From Chrysophaeum taylorii (taxonomy: Eukaryota; Sar; Pelagophyceae; Pelagomonadales; Pelagomonadaceae), in contig JAQMWT010000073.1 in assembly GCA_029834535.1 (NCBI GenBank), forward strand, positions 1-45,972: a DNA stretch of 45,972 bases. The letters run 5' to 3'. Below are positions 30,536 through 41,719 of the stretch, piece by piece (the stretch's first letter is position 1; the number at the start of each line of letters is the position of its first letter). The notes below the pieces were generated by a model. That model did no database searches. It was not told where the DNA came from and was given only the letters and a program-made list of their open reading frames with translations. The position numbers were made by a program, and so were the translations under genes.

Positions 30536-31508
30536 CAAGTGCAGGCCAGTAAGTTCACCTAGTCCCAATCTCTAACCCCAGTAAGTTCACCTGGTCCCAG
30601 TAAGTTTCATATAAGTTCACCTGGTCAGTAAGTTCACCTATCTAAGCTGCTTTGATCCGCACACACCGCCAGCCTTTGAGTTTACTCTAAAAACCCTTTA
30701 CTCTAAAAACACCAGTATGTTCACCTGGTCCCAGTTTCACCTGGTCACTCAGTTCACCTAGTCCCAATCTCAAACCTCTGTAAGTTCACGTGGTCCCAGT
30801 AAGTTCACCTACAGTGCGCGTGTAGACGCCGGGAGGGGGCTTGTCGGTATTGCGCAGCACGTGTGGGGTAGGGTGGAGTCGTCGACCCAGATGAGTATAT
30901 CCTCGGGGTTGCCGATCGACAGAGAGCCACGTAGAGCTGGACGTGGCAGAAGACGGGCTTGGGCAAGAGGACGCCGACCTCGCGGGGCGTCTGGCCCTGG
31001 CTCTTGGTGATCGTTTGGCGTCGGCGGGCCTTACGGGATACAGGTTGGAGGAGCCTCGGTGACAACGACACGATCGATCATGTATCTGGTACCGTTGCAG
31101 TGGCCGTGCGACGGGTCGAGGTTGCGAAGACTTTAAGCTCGCGATCAAAGTCAGCATGCCGTTGGTTGTCAGGGAGTTCAAAACTCGACTGTAAAGAGCG
31201 AGGCGTCGTCTTCCGACCCAACCTAGTCGGCCGAAAAGAACTCCGACGCCTCGTCTCCGGGAAAAAAAGGCCGCGGTAATGCGCGCGTTGTCAGCATCGA
31301 CAACATCGTTTCGACGGGGCGTGAGAATGGCGCGCTGAAAGAGCCGCCGCGGGTCGTGGAAACAGTCTGCGAGGTCGCCGTAGACGGCTTGGAGGATCAC
31401 TGCCTGCCTGGCTCTCGCTCCTACCTGATCCTTACCCTAAATCGAGGGACAGACAAACAAACAAACAGACAGACAGACAGACAAACATCTGTCGATTAGT
31501 AGTTAGGA
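30536..31508 (+). mobile_element. Family X element, copy 7 (short form), abutting copy 6
   Basis: The left end is at 30536 with no base between it and copy 6. The right end is at 31508. It is about 55 bp shorter than copy 6 in the left repeat region. The helicase relic is at 30820-31400. Same orientation as copy 6, so the two form a head-to-tail dimer. Confidence 0.8.
30820..31400 (-). pseudogene. Helicase relic (family X copy 7)
   Basis: As in copies 3 and 6: VILQAVYGDLADCFHDPRRL from 31400, then the frame change after [26 protein letters not shown], and VFCHVQLYVALCR. Confidence 0.72.
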
Positions 31509-33033
31509 CTGAAACATAGTTAACGGCTCGTACGAACTTTCTTATCCGACCCTATGTAGAGCTCTACTGACGTAGACTCTTGATTTGGTGCGTGGAGCCA
31601 CGGGGCAGTACCTCCGTGTTGGAGCTATATATGTGCATACGACGCAGTCTATACATGCACGTTGCCCGCATTCCCTCGCATCGCCTTATTCGGAAAATGC
31701 TCACCTCCCGGTGCGCCTCCAAACGTCCTCGCCGGTCCCCACGTCTCACGTACGGCCGTGGTCTCAACAAGGCACTCACTCCGCAAGTTCAATTTATACT
31801 CACAAAGACCTGGCACTCCCTCGCTCAAACCGGTGAGAACTGGCGACACCAATTCAACTCGACCTCAATCCCCCACTCTACCCACCCCGCCTCATCGCCG
31901 AGTGACCCTGATCCCACCCGCCATGGCTAGTCAGGAAGTTAGTTAGTTAGTTATATTTACATGGGGGGTGTGAGGGCCTCATAGCCGTGGCACGCTTGAA
32001 GTGCTGGTGTGAGCGCGAGCATCTCGTGCTTGGTGTCGTGTAGCGCGATATCTTTTGTCTCGTGGACTTTGGCAGCAGTGTCTTGCGGTTCGCACCGCAA
32101 CAACGGTGACATTGTATATGACAACAACGATGGCCTCTGGTATCATGCAGATCACGAGATCTTTGTCTCGTGGACTTTGGCAGCAGGGTCTTGCGGTTCG
32201 CGCCGCAACAGCGGGTCTGGTACCCACACATACCCATACAGACGATGGCCTCCGCCATGGTGCAGCCTCCGCCCTGCGACGCGATCGTGAGTCTCATGCA
32301 TTCCTTGCGCTCGGCGTTGTAACCCCAACGCTGGCGATGCTTTTGCCAGGTCGTGATCGCCGCAGAGGTTGGCGACTGGTCCCGACGCGCCACACCGTGG
32401 TTGTCGTCCACTACCTGGTTGTCATCCTCGCATTCATTCACCGCATCATTTTCACCGGTGGTGGTGGTGAACGCATTGTCGTCTTTGGCTTCGATCGTGG
32501 AACGTGCGTCGCCGGGACTTGCCGCGTTGCATTCCTCGTCCTTGCAAATCGTAACGACAGCAGCCTGGTTGTCATAATCGAGTTCATCTACGGCATCACT
32601 TTCGCCGCAGTGGTGCCGAGCTTCGGGATGAACTGGATCTCGGACCGGCTCGACCAACTCTACGAACTCAAGGACCCTCCTCACAAGAAGCGCATTGTGG
32701 CTACTCCCCAAAACTTCGCCGACTTTCACGCGGCCTCCCCGGGAGGTCGGAGAACGCCCGCGCAGCCGAAAGGCAAAGGACCTCTTCCTAAAGTGTCTCT
32801 GCTCAGCCGCGGTTCTCTCTCCTCGTTTGCCCCCGAGTTCGGGATGAACAACTGGATCTCCAGCTCTACAAGCTCTAGGACCCTCCTCGCAACTTGCACA
32901 TTCATTCTGGCCACTCCCCAAACCTTCGCTTCAAGAGCGCGCGCGCTCCTGAAAACTCAAGAAAAAGTGAAACAAAGCCAACGGCTCTCTACGGTGTGAT
33001 TTATTTTCGTTCGTTGTTGCAGGTAGAAGAAGA
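31509..33033. other. Unidentified region between family X copies, open on both strands
   Basis: From about 31947 to 32999 both strands hold frames of more than 300 codons (minus 31947-32921; plus 32055-32999). Neither has a domain I know. Segments recur inside it: 32056-32107 is repeated at 32163-32214 (offset 107), and about 32630-32725 resembles 32835-32930. The plus frame reads FGMNWISDRLDQLYELKDPP near 32620-32690. The minus frame has an acidic middle. Which strand codes, if either, is undecided. Confidence 0.35.
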
Positions 33034-34094
33034 CAAGTGCAGGCCAGTAAGTTCGCCAGTAAGTTCACCTGGTCCCAATCTCTAACCCCAGTAAGTTCAC
33101 CTGGTTCCAGTAAGTTCACCTAGTCCCAATCTCTAACCCCAGTAAGTTCGGCGTAAGCCCACTCGTGCTCACATCCACTCACCCCACTCTCCTTCGAGCT
33201 CGTCGCTCTCACCTCCGCCAATCTAAGCTGCTTTGATCCGTACACGCCGCTAGCCTTTGCGTTCACTCTAAAAACCCCAGTAAGTTCACTTGGTCCCAGT
33301 AAGTTCACCTGGTCACTAAGTTCACCTAGTCCCAATCTCAACCCCAGTAAGTTCACCTGGTCCCAGTAAGTTCACCTACAGTGCGCGTGTAGACGCCGGG
33401 AGGGGGCTTATCGGTATTGCGCAGCACGTGTGGGGTAGGGTGGAGTCGTCGACTCAGGAGAGGATATCCTCGGGGTTGCCGATCGACAGAGAGCCACGTA
33501 GAGCTGGACGTGGCAGAAGACGGGCTTCGCCAAGAGGACGCCGACCTCGCGGGGCGTCTGGCCCTGGCTCTTGGTGATCGTTTGGCGTCGGCGGGCCTTA
33601 CGGGATACAGGTTGGAGGAGCCTCGGTGACAACGACACGATCGATCATGTATCTGGTACCGTTGCAGTGGCCGTGCGACGGGTCGAGGTTGCGAAGACTT
33701 TAAGCTCGCGATCAAAGTCAGCATGCCGTTGGTTGTCAGGGAGTTCAAAACTCTACTGTAAAGAGCGAGGCGTCGTCTTCCGACCCAACCTAGTCAGCCG
33801 AAAAGAACTCCGACGCCTCGTCTCCGGGAAAAAAAGGCCGCGGTCATGCGCGCGTTGTCAGCATCGACAACATCGTTTCGACGGGGCGTGAGAATGGCGC
33901 GCTGGCTAAAAGAGCCGCCGCGGGTCGTGGAAATAGTCTGCGAGGTCGCCGTAGACGGCTTTGAGGATCACTGTCTGGCTCTCGCGCCTACCTGATCCTT
34001 ACTCTCGCGCCTACCTGATCCTTACCCTAAATCGAGGGACAGACAGACAGACAAACAAACAAACAGACAAACATCTGTCGATTAGTAGTTAGGA
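33034..34094 (+). mobile_element. Family X element, copy 8 (short form) with possible target duplication
   Basis: The left end is at 33034 and the right end at 34094. AAGTTCACC repeats lie at 33047-33380, the helicase relic at 33385-33971, then CAGACAAA repeats. If the element is taken as ACAAGTGC...GTTAGG, AAGAAG flanks both sides, which would be a 6-bp target duplication. The other copies do not show one. Confidence 0.8.
33385..33971 (-). pseudogene. Helicase relic (family X copy 8)
   Basis: Same fragment as copies 3 and 4, with a small insertion (GGCT) near 33904. It carries TITKSQGQTPREVGVLLAKP and the FCHVQLYVALCR variant. Confidence 0.72.
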
Positions 34095-34469
34095 AGAAGC
34101 TGTCAACGGCTCGCACGACATATTATTCCGAGACCGTTCTCGGAATCTATCTTTTTCAGTCGTTATTTGCAACGACTAGCAGTTGCATAATTCAAAATCG
34201 TCAACGGCTAGGGTTTGAAGATGGATTATTAGGTTCGGGACGCCCAAAAAAAATAATAAAATCACGAAAGCGATTAGAGGGCAAAAAAACTCCCGAAATG
34301 AATTATCTGCTGCTTTTTGGGTCCGGTAGTAGATTTTCTACGAGGAACCTCCCTCCTCTATAACTTTTATTATTATATGCGAGCCCGACGGTCGACCCAG
34401 TCAGACAGATATAATATTTCCCAATATTGAATTTTTTGCGAGGTTCTGTTGGAGAATGAACCGAAGCAC
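34095..34469 (+). promoter_or_regulatory. 5' flank of the Patched/NPC1-like gene with two hairpins
   Basis: A 9-bp perfect stem ATTCCGAGA with loop CCGT lies at 34125-34146. A 7-bp stem AGTCGTT/AACGACT follows at about 34158-34177. An AT-rich stretch with TATTATTATATG lies about 100 bases before the ATG and could be a core promoter. No gene is seen here. Confidence 0.4.
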
Positions 34470-37400
34470 ATGAAGAGCATCAGCAGCTCCAAGGCGGAGG
34501 AGGAGGAGGAGGAGTATGGTAGTGCGTTGCTGAGTCGGGGGTTCGAGTGGCTCGGGTGCGCCTGCGGGAAGCGGCCCGTGGTGGCATGGGCGTTCGTGGT
34601 GGCGGTGTGCGCCGCGTGCGCGTCGGGGTTGTTCGTGCGACAACACATCGTCGACCATCGGCTGTTCGAATCGCTGCTGATTCGACCCCGCACGCGGCTG
34701 CAGCGCGAATCGGATTGGGTCCAGAAGAACGAGGATCCCGGGTACGCGACGGGGAGCGAAGCGACGAACGGGCGCGCGACGAGGGGCGGGAAAGACGTGT
34801 TGACGCGCAAGAATTTGGAGCAGGCGGCAGCGTTCTTCGAGGACGCGAATCTGCTCGACGTTGCTATCGAACGACGCGGGGTCCGGTACACGACTCGGAA
34901 CGTCTTGAGTTGGGCGGGGTCGCAGCCGTACCGGTTCACTGTTTTGGACTGTTTTCAGGAGGGCGCGTACGACTACGAGGGCGACGTGTCGGCGCTCGGT
35001 ACGGCTGGACTCGTCGCCCTCGTCGTCCAGGAATACATGGCTCCCTTTGTCGCGGCTTATGGGGGAAACGTGACCGTGACGCCCTATAATTGGTGTCTGT
35101 ACCTGAGGGTCGGAATCCCGTACGCGCCGTCGACGCTGTTCGATCCACTATCTTTTGGCAGGTGCCGGAAGTTTATTCGCGAAGATCCGGGGGGTGATTA
35201 CGCGGCCCTCCGAGAAGCCTACGACTTCCACCGTTTTCTCGCGTATGATAGGGTCAAGAGGTCGCCCTCGACCTACGTGACCTGGGGCTGCGACCTGGAC
35301 GTCGAGGACTGTCACGCGCTCATGACGTGCTGCGAGGTGTCCGAGCTGTACGCGAGGTGCGCCGAGGGCCAAGGCACTTTTCCCGATTCTTTTGGGGGCG
35401 GCGCGAACTCGACCACCACCCTGCTCCCCACCGGGAACGTGACGCAGGAAAAGTGCGACGCGGCGGCCGAATTGCTGGGGATTACGGACTGGTTTGAGAA
35501 CCCTTACTACGACGCGGCTTACGCGGCTCTTTCGACGTGCGACGCCGTCGACTTCTACCCGATGTCGAGCCTCTACGGCTCGCTGGTCGGTTCGTCCGCG
35601 AGCATCGCGACCACCACCGTACTCGAAACACCTAACTGCGAACAGCGCAGGGCTGCATATTCTGACGACGACGACGACGATTCGACGTCGACGTCAGAGA
35701 TCGTGGAATTCGCAGTCCGCGAAATATTCTGCAAATTCGACGGAGCGACGGATTCGTGTCCGTCGACCCTCGAATCCCAAGACGTGGAGTGGGACTTCGA
35801 GGCGACGATTGCCACCGAAGAGGAACTGTACCAGACAGCGACATCGAGGGAGTGCGCGCACTGGGACGGCGGGCCCGCGGGATCCGTCCGTCTGCTTCCC
35901 TACCAGCAAATCGAGGTCATTCTCGGGGATCTCGGAGCGAAGATCAAGGCGATGCAGGTAGTGTACGTGAGCCGGGGATACAAGGAAGTGCGCGACGAGC
36001 TGGGTGTCTCGACCGAAGACGCGAGACTCGGCGCGTTGGACTTTACGCGGAAATGGGGAAACGCGCTGCACGGACGTCACCGCGGCGGATCGATGAAGTT
36101 TGGGACCTACAGGTCGGACGACGCCGAGTCGGCCTCGGCGGCTCAGACCTTTCCGGAAACGTATTTGGTTATTGTCGCGTACGCCCTCATTCTCGGCTAC
36201 ACGTTGTTTGTGGTGATTTGTAGCGGCCGGAAAATAGTCCTCGACGCCATTCTCGCGGTCGCGGGCGCGTGCTTCGTCTTTATCGGGTTGGTCGGCGGCG
36301 TCGGCCTCGCCGTCTACGCCAACGTCAAGTTTAACCCGGTTTCGGTCCAGGTGTTGCCCTTTTTGGTGTTGGGATTGGGGATCAACGACCTCTTCGTCTT
36401 CACGCACAGGTACCTCGAACTCCCCGCGGCCCTAGAAGGGTGGGTGATGGCGGGCCAGGTTGCGAAGGACGCGGGAGCTTCCGTGACGATCACGACCGCG
36501 GCCAACGTCTGCGTCTTCCTCGTCGCCGCCATCACCATCAGGATGCGCATGATAGCCCACTTCTCGCTGCTGGCGGCCTGCGCTCTCGCCGGAACGTGGG
36601 TGGCGATCGTCTTCGGGTACACTGCGGTTCTCGCCGTTCACGCGGACGTCTCGGCGCGCCTGGATCGAAACAACAAGAAGAAGAAGACGACCACCACCAC
36701 CGCCAAGGCTTCTTCTTTCGCCGCCGCCGACGACCAACCACCTTCCCGATTGTCACAGCAGCCCAGGGACTCGAGAATCTCGGAATTTGCCGCGAGCAGG
36801 AAGCTGCGCGCCGGGGCGTACGCGCGGGTCGTGACGGGCCGCGCGAGACTGATCGTCGCTTGCGTGTTGGCGACCGCGGCCGTGCTCGCGAGCCTGGGAA
36901 TCCCACGAGTCAAGCTCGACTATCACGTGAATTACGTGTTCGAACGAAGATCGTCGGCCGACGCGTTCTGGCAAACTAAGTTGAAGTACATCAGCTCGAA
37001 TTTTTTCAAACTCTACACGGGCAAATCGGATTTCGCTCGACTGCACCCGTTGCTCGCCTCGGAGGCCGACCCGTCGAGGTACTCGTTGATGCGTCGGGTT
37101 ATGGATTCGAAGAAAATTATTTCTGGCGGCCAAGAAAACTGGTACAATTACTTCGTAAGATTTAACTACCCCTGCGGCGCCGGGAGCTTCTCGTCGGACC
37201 TCGCCGACGGCGAGGTCGCCGCGAAATGCTTGGAAGATCCGTTTTACGCGCCGTTGGGTGGCCTTTACAATTCGAGGTGTTCTGAGGACGACGCGTTGAC
37301 GCGACCGCCCGGCGCCTGCGGCCGCGCAATCTCGGAGCACTTTTTAACCCAATCCGAATTCGTCCACGCCGACACCAAGGCGGATATTTACGACCGAGGG

Positions 37401-38546
37401 TCTTCGGACCTGAGCTCGCCTCTCGTGCCGGCGTGCACGGCGTGGCCTGTCCAGTACTTTCGGTGTTCCGGCGACTACTGCTTTGGCCCCGACGAGCTCA
37501 CGCCAAACCTGTTTGACGCTGTGATCAACAACGAGACGACCGTGTACGGGATCCATCCCTCCTACTTTTACGAGTGCTTGAACCTCTTCCTCCGGCACGA
37601 CGACGCCCACGAGCTCACCTCGCCCCAATTCAATTGCCAAGAACTGGGGGAAAAAGAAAAGAGAAAACCTTGCGTCGCAATCCCCAAAGCAAACAGATCC
37701 GTCTGGCTCGCCCAAGGCGACATGGACTTCTCGAGCGTGCGGATCTGGGCCACGAACATCGGCCAAGGCTCGAGCTGGCTCGCGATGTTCGACTCGTTGC
37801 GCCCCAAGCTCGACGACTTCGTTGCCGACACGGGTCTCGACGCCTACCCCCACGGCACTTTCTGGGTCTTTTATTACCAATTCCGCTTCATCGTCAAGGT
37901 CATCTTATTGGCCTTTGGATTCTCGGCCCTCTGCGTCTTCGCGATTGGCTCCGTCTTCTTCGTCGCGGCCCAAACGGGAGCTTTTCGGACTCGAATCAAA
38001 GAGGCGTCGCGGCTTTCGCTTTTGGTGGTTTTGGCTATTGCGGTCCAAATCCTTCTCTTCGTTGCCTTGATGGGCCTCGTCGATCTCTGGGTCAACTGCT
38101 TCACGATGGCCACCGTCATCGTCTCCTTCGGGATTGCCGTCGAGTTCGTCGCGCACACCGCCTTTGGCTATCTCGCCTCCCGCGGAGATTCTAAACACCG
38201 GGCCGCGGAGGCCCTCAAGACCTACGCGATGCCCATCCTCGACGGCGCCTTCACCACCTTCCTCGGCTTCGCACCCATCGCCGCCTCAAAGTACCTCTAC
38301 GTCGTCGTGTACTACTTTCTCATATACGCGATTTTGGTCGCCGTCGGCTTCGTCTCGGGGATCCTCTTTTTCCCCGCCTTGCTAGCGGCCGCGGGCCGCA
38401 ACAACGGCCCAAACCCACAACACCTCTTCTTCGACGACCTCCCCAAATCATCATCACCTCCTCACGAAGATGATCGAGACCCTTCGCGGAATAAGATTGT
38501 GATGAACGACCACGACGAATCGAAGCTCGACGCACGCACTGCTAAC

Positions 38547-38591
<45 letters not shown>

Positions 38592-38645
38592 CATCTGGGG
38601 GGGAAAGAAAAAAAGTCTCCACCAATGCTCATCTCGATGTCCTAA
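34470..38645 (+). CDS. Patched/NPC1-like RND-family membrane protein with sterol-sensing domain
   Basis: About 1391 residues, single exon. I place the start at the ATG at 34470 (MKSISSSKAEEEEEEYGS); the open frame reaches 34449 but only through a TTG. TM1 is at 37-56 after KRPVVAW. A Cys-rich exoplasmic domain of about 500 residues follows. The sterol-sensing five-helix block is at about 562-735, with LPFLVLGLGINDLFVFTHRY near 628-648 at the RND TM4 position. A charged low-complexity loop (about 730-770) and a seventh TM (about 790-810) precede a second exoplasmic domain. The last five TMs are at about 1130-1310, with SFGIAVEFVAHTAFGY (near 1221) and GAFTTFLGFAPIAAS as in NPC1. The family moves sterols or other lipids across membranes using ion gradients. 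The N-terminal sterol-binding domain of NPC1 was not recognised. It ends with an acidic tail containing a (GAT)n-encoded D14-type run (about 1359-1373). Confidence 0.85.
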
Positions 38646-41600
38646 TATTTTTGGCGCTTTCTTTGTTTTCTCGTGTGTTGTTGGAACATCATCATCTATG
38701 AACCGTGGATTGTTTTTTTTTAATCCGCTCCACGAGTACTACTACTGCTGCTGCTAAATAATGAAACCTGAGTCATCTCATTGAACTTGCATACCATTTC
38801 CTTGCTCGTTGCTTGTCTTTAGCAACAGCAAAAGTCGCGAGGCGGGGGTCGGACAACAACACCGAGCGGCGTCCCGTGGTGAACGCATGGGATAGAGAAC
38901 AAGATCACGACCAAGATCGGCGAGATGATCAGGGAGATCGTCTTCTTCTTATAGCCCCTCTTTACGAAAGCCCAAGCTCGACTATCTCTCTTACAATCGC
39001 AAGCAAAGTTGGTGTGCGCCAGCACGAAGAAGAAACTTGATAAAAAAAACAAAATGTCGGCGCCATTATGTCATCCTAAGCTGGCCGCCATAATTTATAT
39101 TCCATAACTCAACCACCGCCGTTTATAAGCGACTCGGTACGAGCCGCACCAAAACACCGCACGCGCAACCAAAGTAGCCACCGCCAACGTTGTTGTTGTT
39201 GGCTAAGACTTGGACGCCCCAGTACGCAAGTCTGGGCGTTCGGGGTGGCGGAAGTCGGCAAAGATAGTGCAGTTGTTCTCATCCCAAAATCTCGCCGCCA
39301 TCAATGATGTCGACGTCGCCGTCGCCATCGAGTCACGACCGAAATTACCCCGTTGGCTGTCGAGTCTGCTCTGCAGCGCCGTCAATCTCATGTCCTCCCG
39401 GGCTACCGCATCCTCACAATTCCACCACTTAATATATAAATTGCTCTCTGAGGTTCTGACACAACGCTCCCATCCCATCATCTAGAAAGAAAGTCGCCGA
39501 ATCTTCTGTCTCTCGTTTGAATTCTTTTTGGCGATATTTTTAGCCGGAAAGAAAGGCGTGCTCGAAATAGGCACTAAAGTTGAGCAGGAAGGTGCCTATC
39601 TTCTGCCGTAGCTCGCGGATCCGCAACGCGGCTTTCGCGACATCGAGCATAATTCCCGAAAAGGGGATGATTCACGGATACGCTGCGGATTGTCAGAGGA
39701 TGCGGAACCAGCAGACGCAGATACCAATCACACGCAGACGCCTGCGGAGTAATTGCTGGAGTGTGTTCGCCGCGTCTTCGATGCTCAACAATACGGAAAC
39801 TGATGAATCAGCATTTGAGCCAGTCGTCTTCTTCTCAAATCATCAAGACTGGCCAACTTCACGCGGGCGATAACTCGCGAAACATTTCATCGTCGACGAT
39901 GGAGTTCGCGGCAAGCGTCTCGAGATGTGACGACGACACGAACTCCGCCATCATTTGAGATCAAGGCCTGGGCACAGATCACTCGTGCTCGCGAGAAGCG
40001 CGTCTCGTTCAGGTTTTTTCGCGACGTTGTTGATCAAGACTGCGCTCTCGGCTCGGGCCCAAGTTGTTGTTGCGTAGGGCCTTGGTGATTATCGAACGTA
40101 AATTCCCCATCTGGATGAAGAAAGTCGACGGCGGCATCGACATCTGGTTGCGTCTAGTCCTCGCACCTCCTCTGGAGTGGTCCTCTCGCTCGGCTCTTGA
40201 TGACGTAACTCCTCTTTTCGATGCCTCTTACCCGCTTGCGGCCCGCGCATCCGCAAACACGAATACCAACTCCTCTCGGCACCTGCTTCGTGATTTTCCA
40301 CTGCGCCTCGTCTGCGGCTCCCTCGCTGCCTCGTGCTCTTATCACCGTCTCCTTTTCGAGCCGCGAGCCCCGCGTCGCTCTCGAGAGAGCATTTCCTGGC
40401 TCGCCCCCTTTATCCCGGCAGGCTTCAAGATCGCGTGCCATGCGAAATAGGTAGGCTCCCGGTCTCGATGAAGCAAGGTCGCCACATTTATGAATTTGAT
40501 GCGCGTAACTTCTGTGGCAAGCATCGATCAGAAACTCGCCCTGTTATTATTAGGCGCGGAGACACCCAGCAGACTCGGAGCAGCCGCGGATGTGCCTTGA
40601 ACGACGGACGCAGACACAGCTAGCCGCCAGGCACAAAGGTATACCGCGAGTGCAGCGTCGTTCATGAGCTATACGCCTCGGATTCGCGCGCTCGGGCTGC
40701 TGTAGAGAACCGTTCGACTCGCCGGAGAGCACGGCGGAAGCGAGCGTCGCTGGCGCGCCGAGAATCAATCACCTCTGTTCCTTTAGAGATACCGTCGAGA
40801 GATCTGATCTTCAATGCGGCACCTTTTCCGGGAGATTCTTCACAACCGCTTCTTCGCGGTTCTCGCGTCGTCAGTGCGTTGTTTCCCGGCGCCGCGGCGT
40901 ATTGACAAGAGATGAAAGCGATTTCGCGTTCGACGCGTGCACTTTCGTGTGTTCTCGGTGCTGCCGACCAACGAGGGCACCGTCGAGACGACGACCAGAG
41001 TCGTGAGCCGATACGACCGCGCGACGAGAGGCTAGTCGAAGGAGGATAGCGAAAACGACGTTCTCCTAGCCCTCGTTGGCGGTGCTTGGTGAATACGGAA
41101 GGCGGCGTTCGTTGATGGGGTCAAGAGCGAAGAAGAAGGCACCGCCGCTCGTCGTCTGCGAGTTTCCCAAAAAGAAAAGTCTCTCGCCCCGACATCATCC
41201 ATAACGCGGCAACAACAACATACCGCCGACGGTGACCAGCTCGCGGTATCGTCGTCGTTTCTTGCCTGTTGGACGGCTCGCTTTGTCGTCGAGGATACGG
41301 ATTTTAATGATGCCTCAACTCCGCGGCGGCGGCGGCGGCGAGCCACACTCCCGGAATGACTGCTGCTGCTGCTGCTGCTGCTGCTGCATCACAAAAAAAA
41401 CTGATTTCTCGCCAGCCTGAGGAGTGGGCGAGTTCAATCAAGTCCGTTACAAACCAGCAACGGTCGGTCGGTGATCGACCCACAACAACTACCACTCCGG
41501 CCTTTTCAGCCACGACTCCAACTGCGCGCGGTCCTCGCCGCCGCCGCCGCCGCCGCTCCAGAGGATTCGCAGCAGAATCGTGCCAAATGTTGCCACCGAA

Positions 41601-41719
41601 GTCAACGGACGCCAAAAAAAAGAAGAATCACCAGAACGTTCCTAGACTTACAATAAATAAAAATATATCGCAGCGCCGCCGCCGCGACAGCTAGGCGGCT
41701 ATAGGGAGGTAGGTAAAAA
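38646..41719. other. Long intergenic region, mostly no supported gene
   Basis: Besides the possible small spliced gene at 39540-39954, I see no convincing coding sequence. Minus-strand segments upstream of it (about 39960-40140) read like protein in short frames (for example SAVLINNVAKKPERDALLAS and AAVDFLHPDGEFTFDNH). They are broken, so an older decayed gene may lie here. Repeats: a (CTG)n tract at about 41359-41387, (GGC)n at 41322-41340 and (CGC)n at 41537-41556. Near 39060-39120 it is AT-rich. Confidence 0.45.
39540..39954 (-). CDS. Possible three-exon small gene or 3' end of a decayed gene, unknown function
   Basis: Three protein-like segments line up in phase if two short GT-AG introns are removed. 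Exon 1 is 39954-39863 (MMAEFVSSSHLETLAANSIV, ending ELSPA), intron 79 nt. Exon 2 is 39783-39734 (IEDAANTLQQLLRRRL), intron 102 nt. Exon 3 is 39631-39540 (ALRIRELRQKIGTFLLNF, ending HAFLSG, stop TAA). Total 77 residues, mostly helical. A TGA lies in frame just before the first ATG, while another protein-like segment ends there in the next frame, so the true gene may extend upstream with a one-base break. I do not recognise the family. The other genes here are intronless, which argues against the model. Confidence 0.28.

Noticed and set aside
34449..34469. TTG start for the Patched/NPC1-like protein
   Set aside because: Non-ATG start is unlikely in a eukaryote; the in-frame ATG at 34470 gives a sensible N-terminus.
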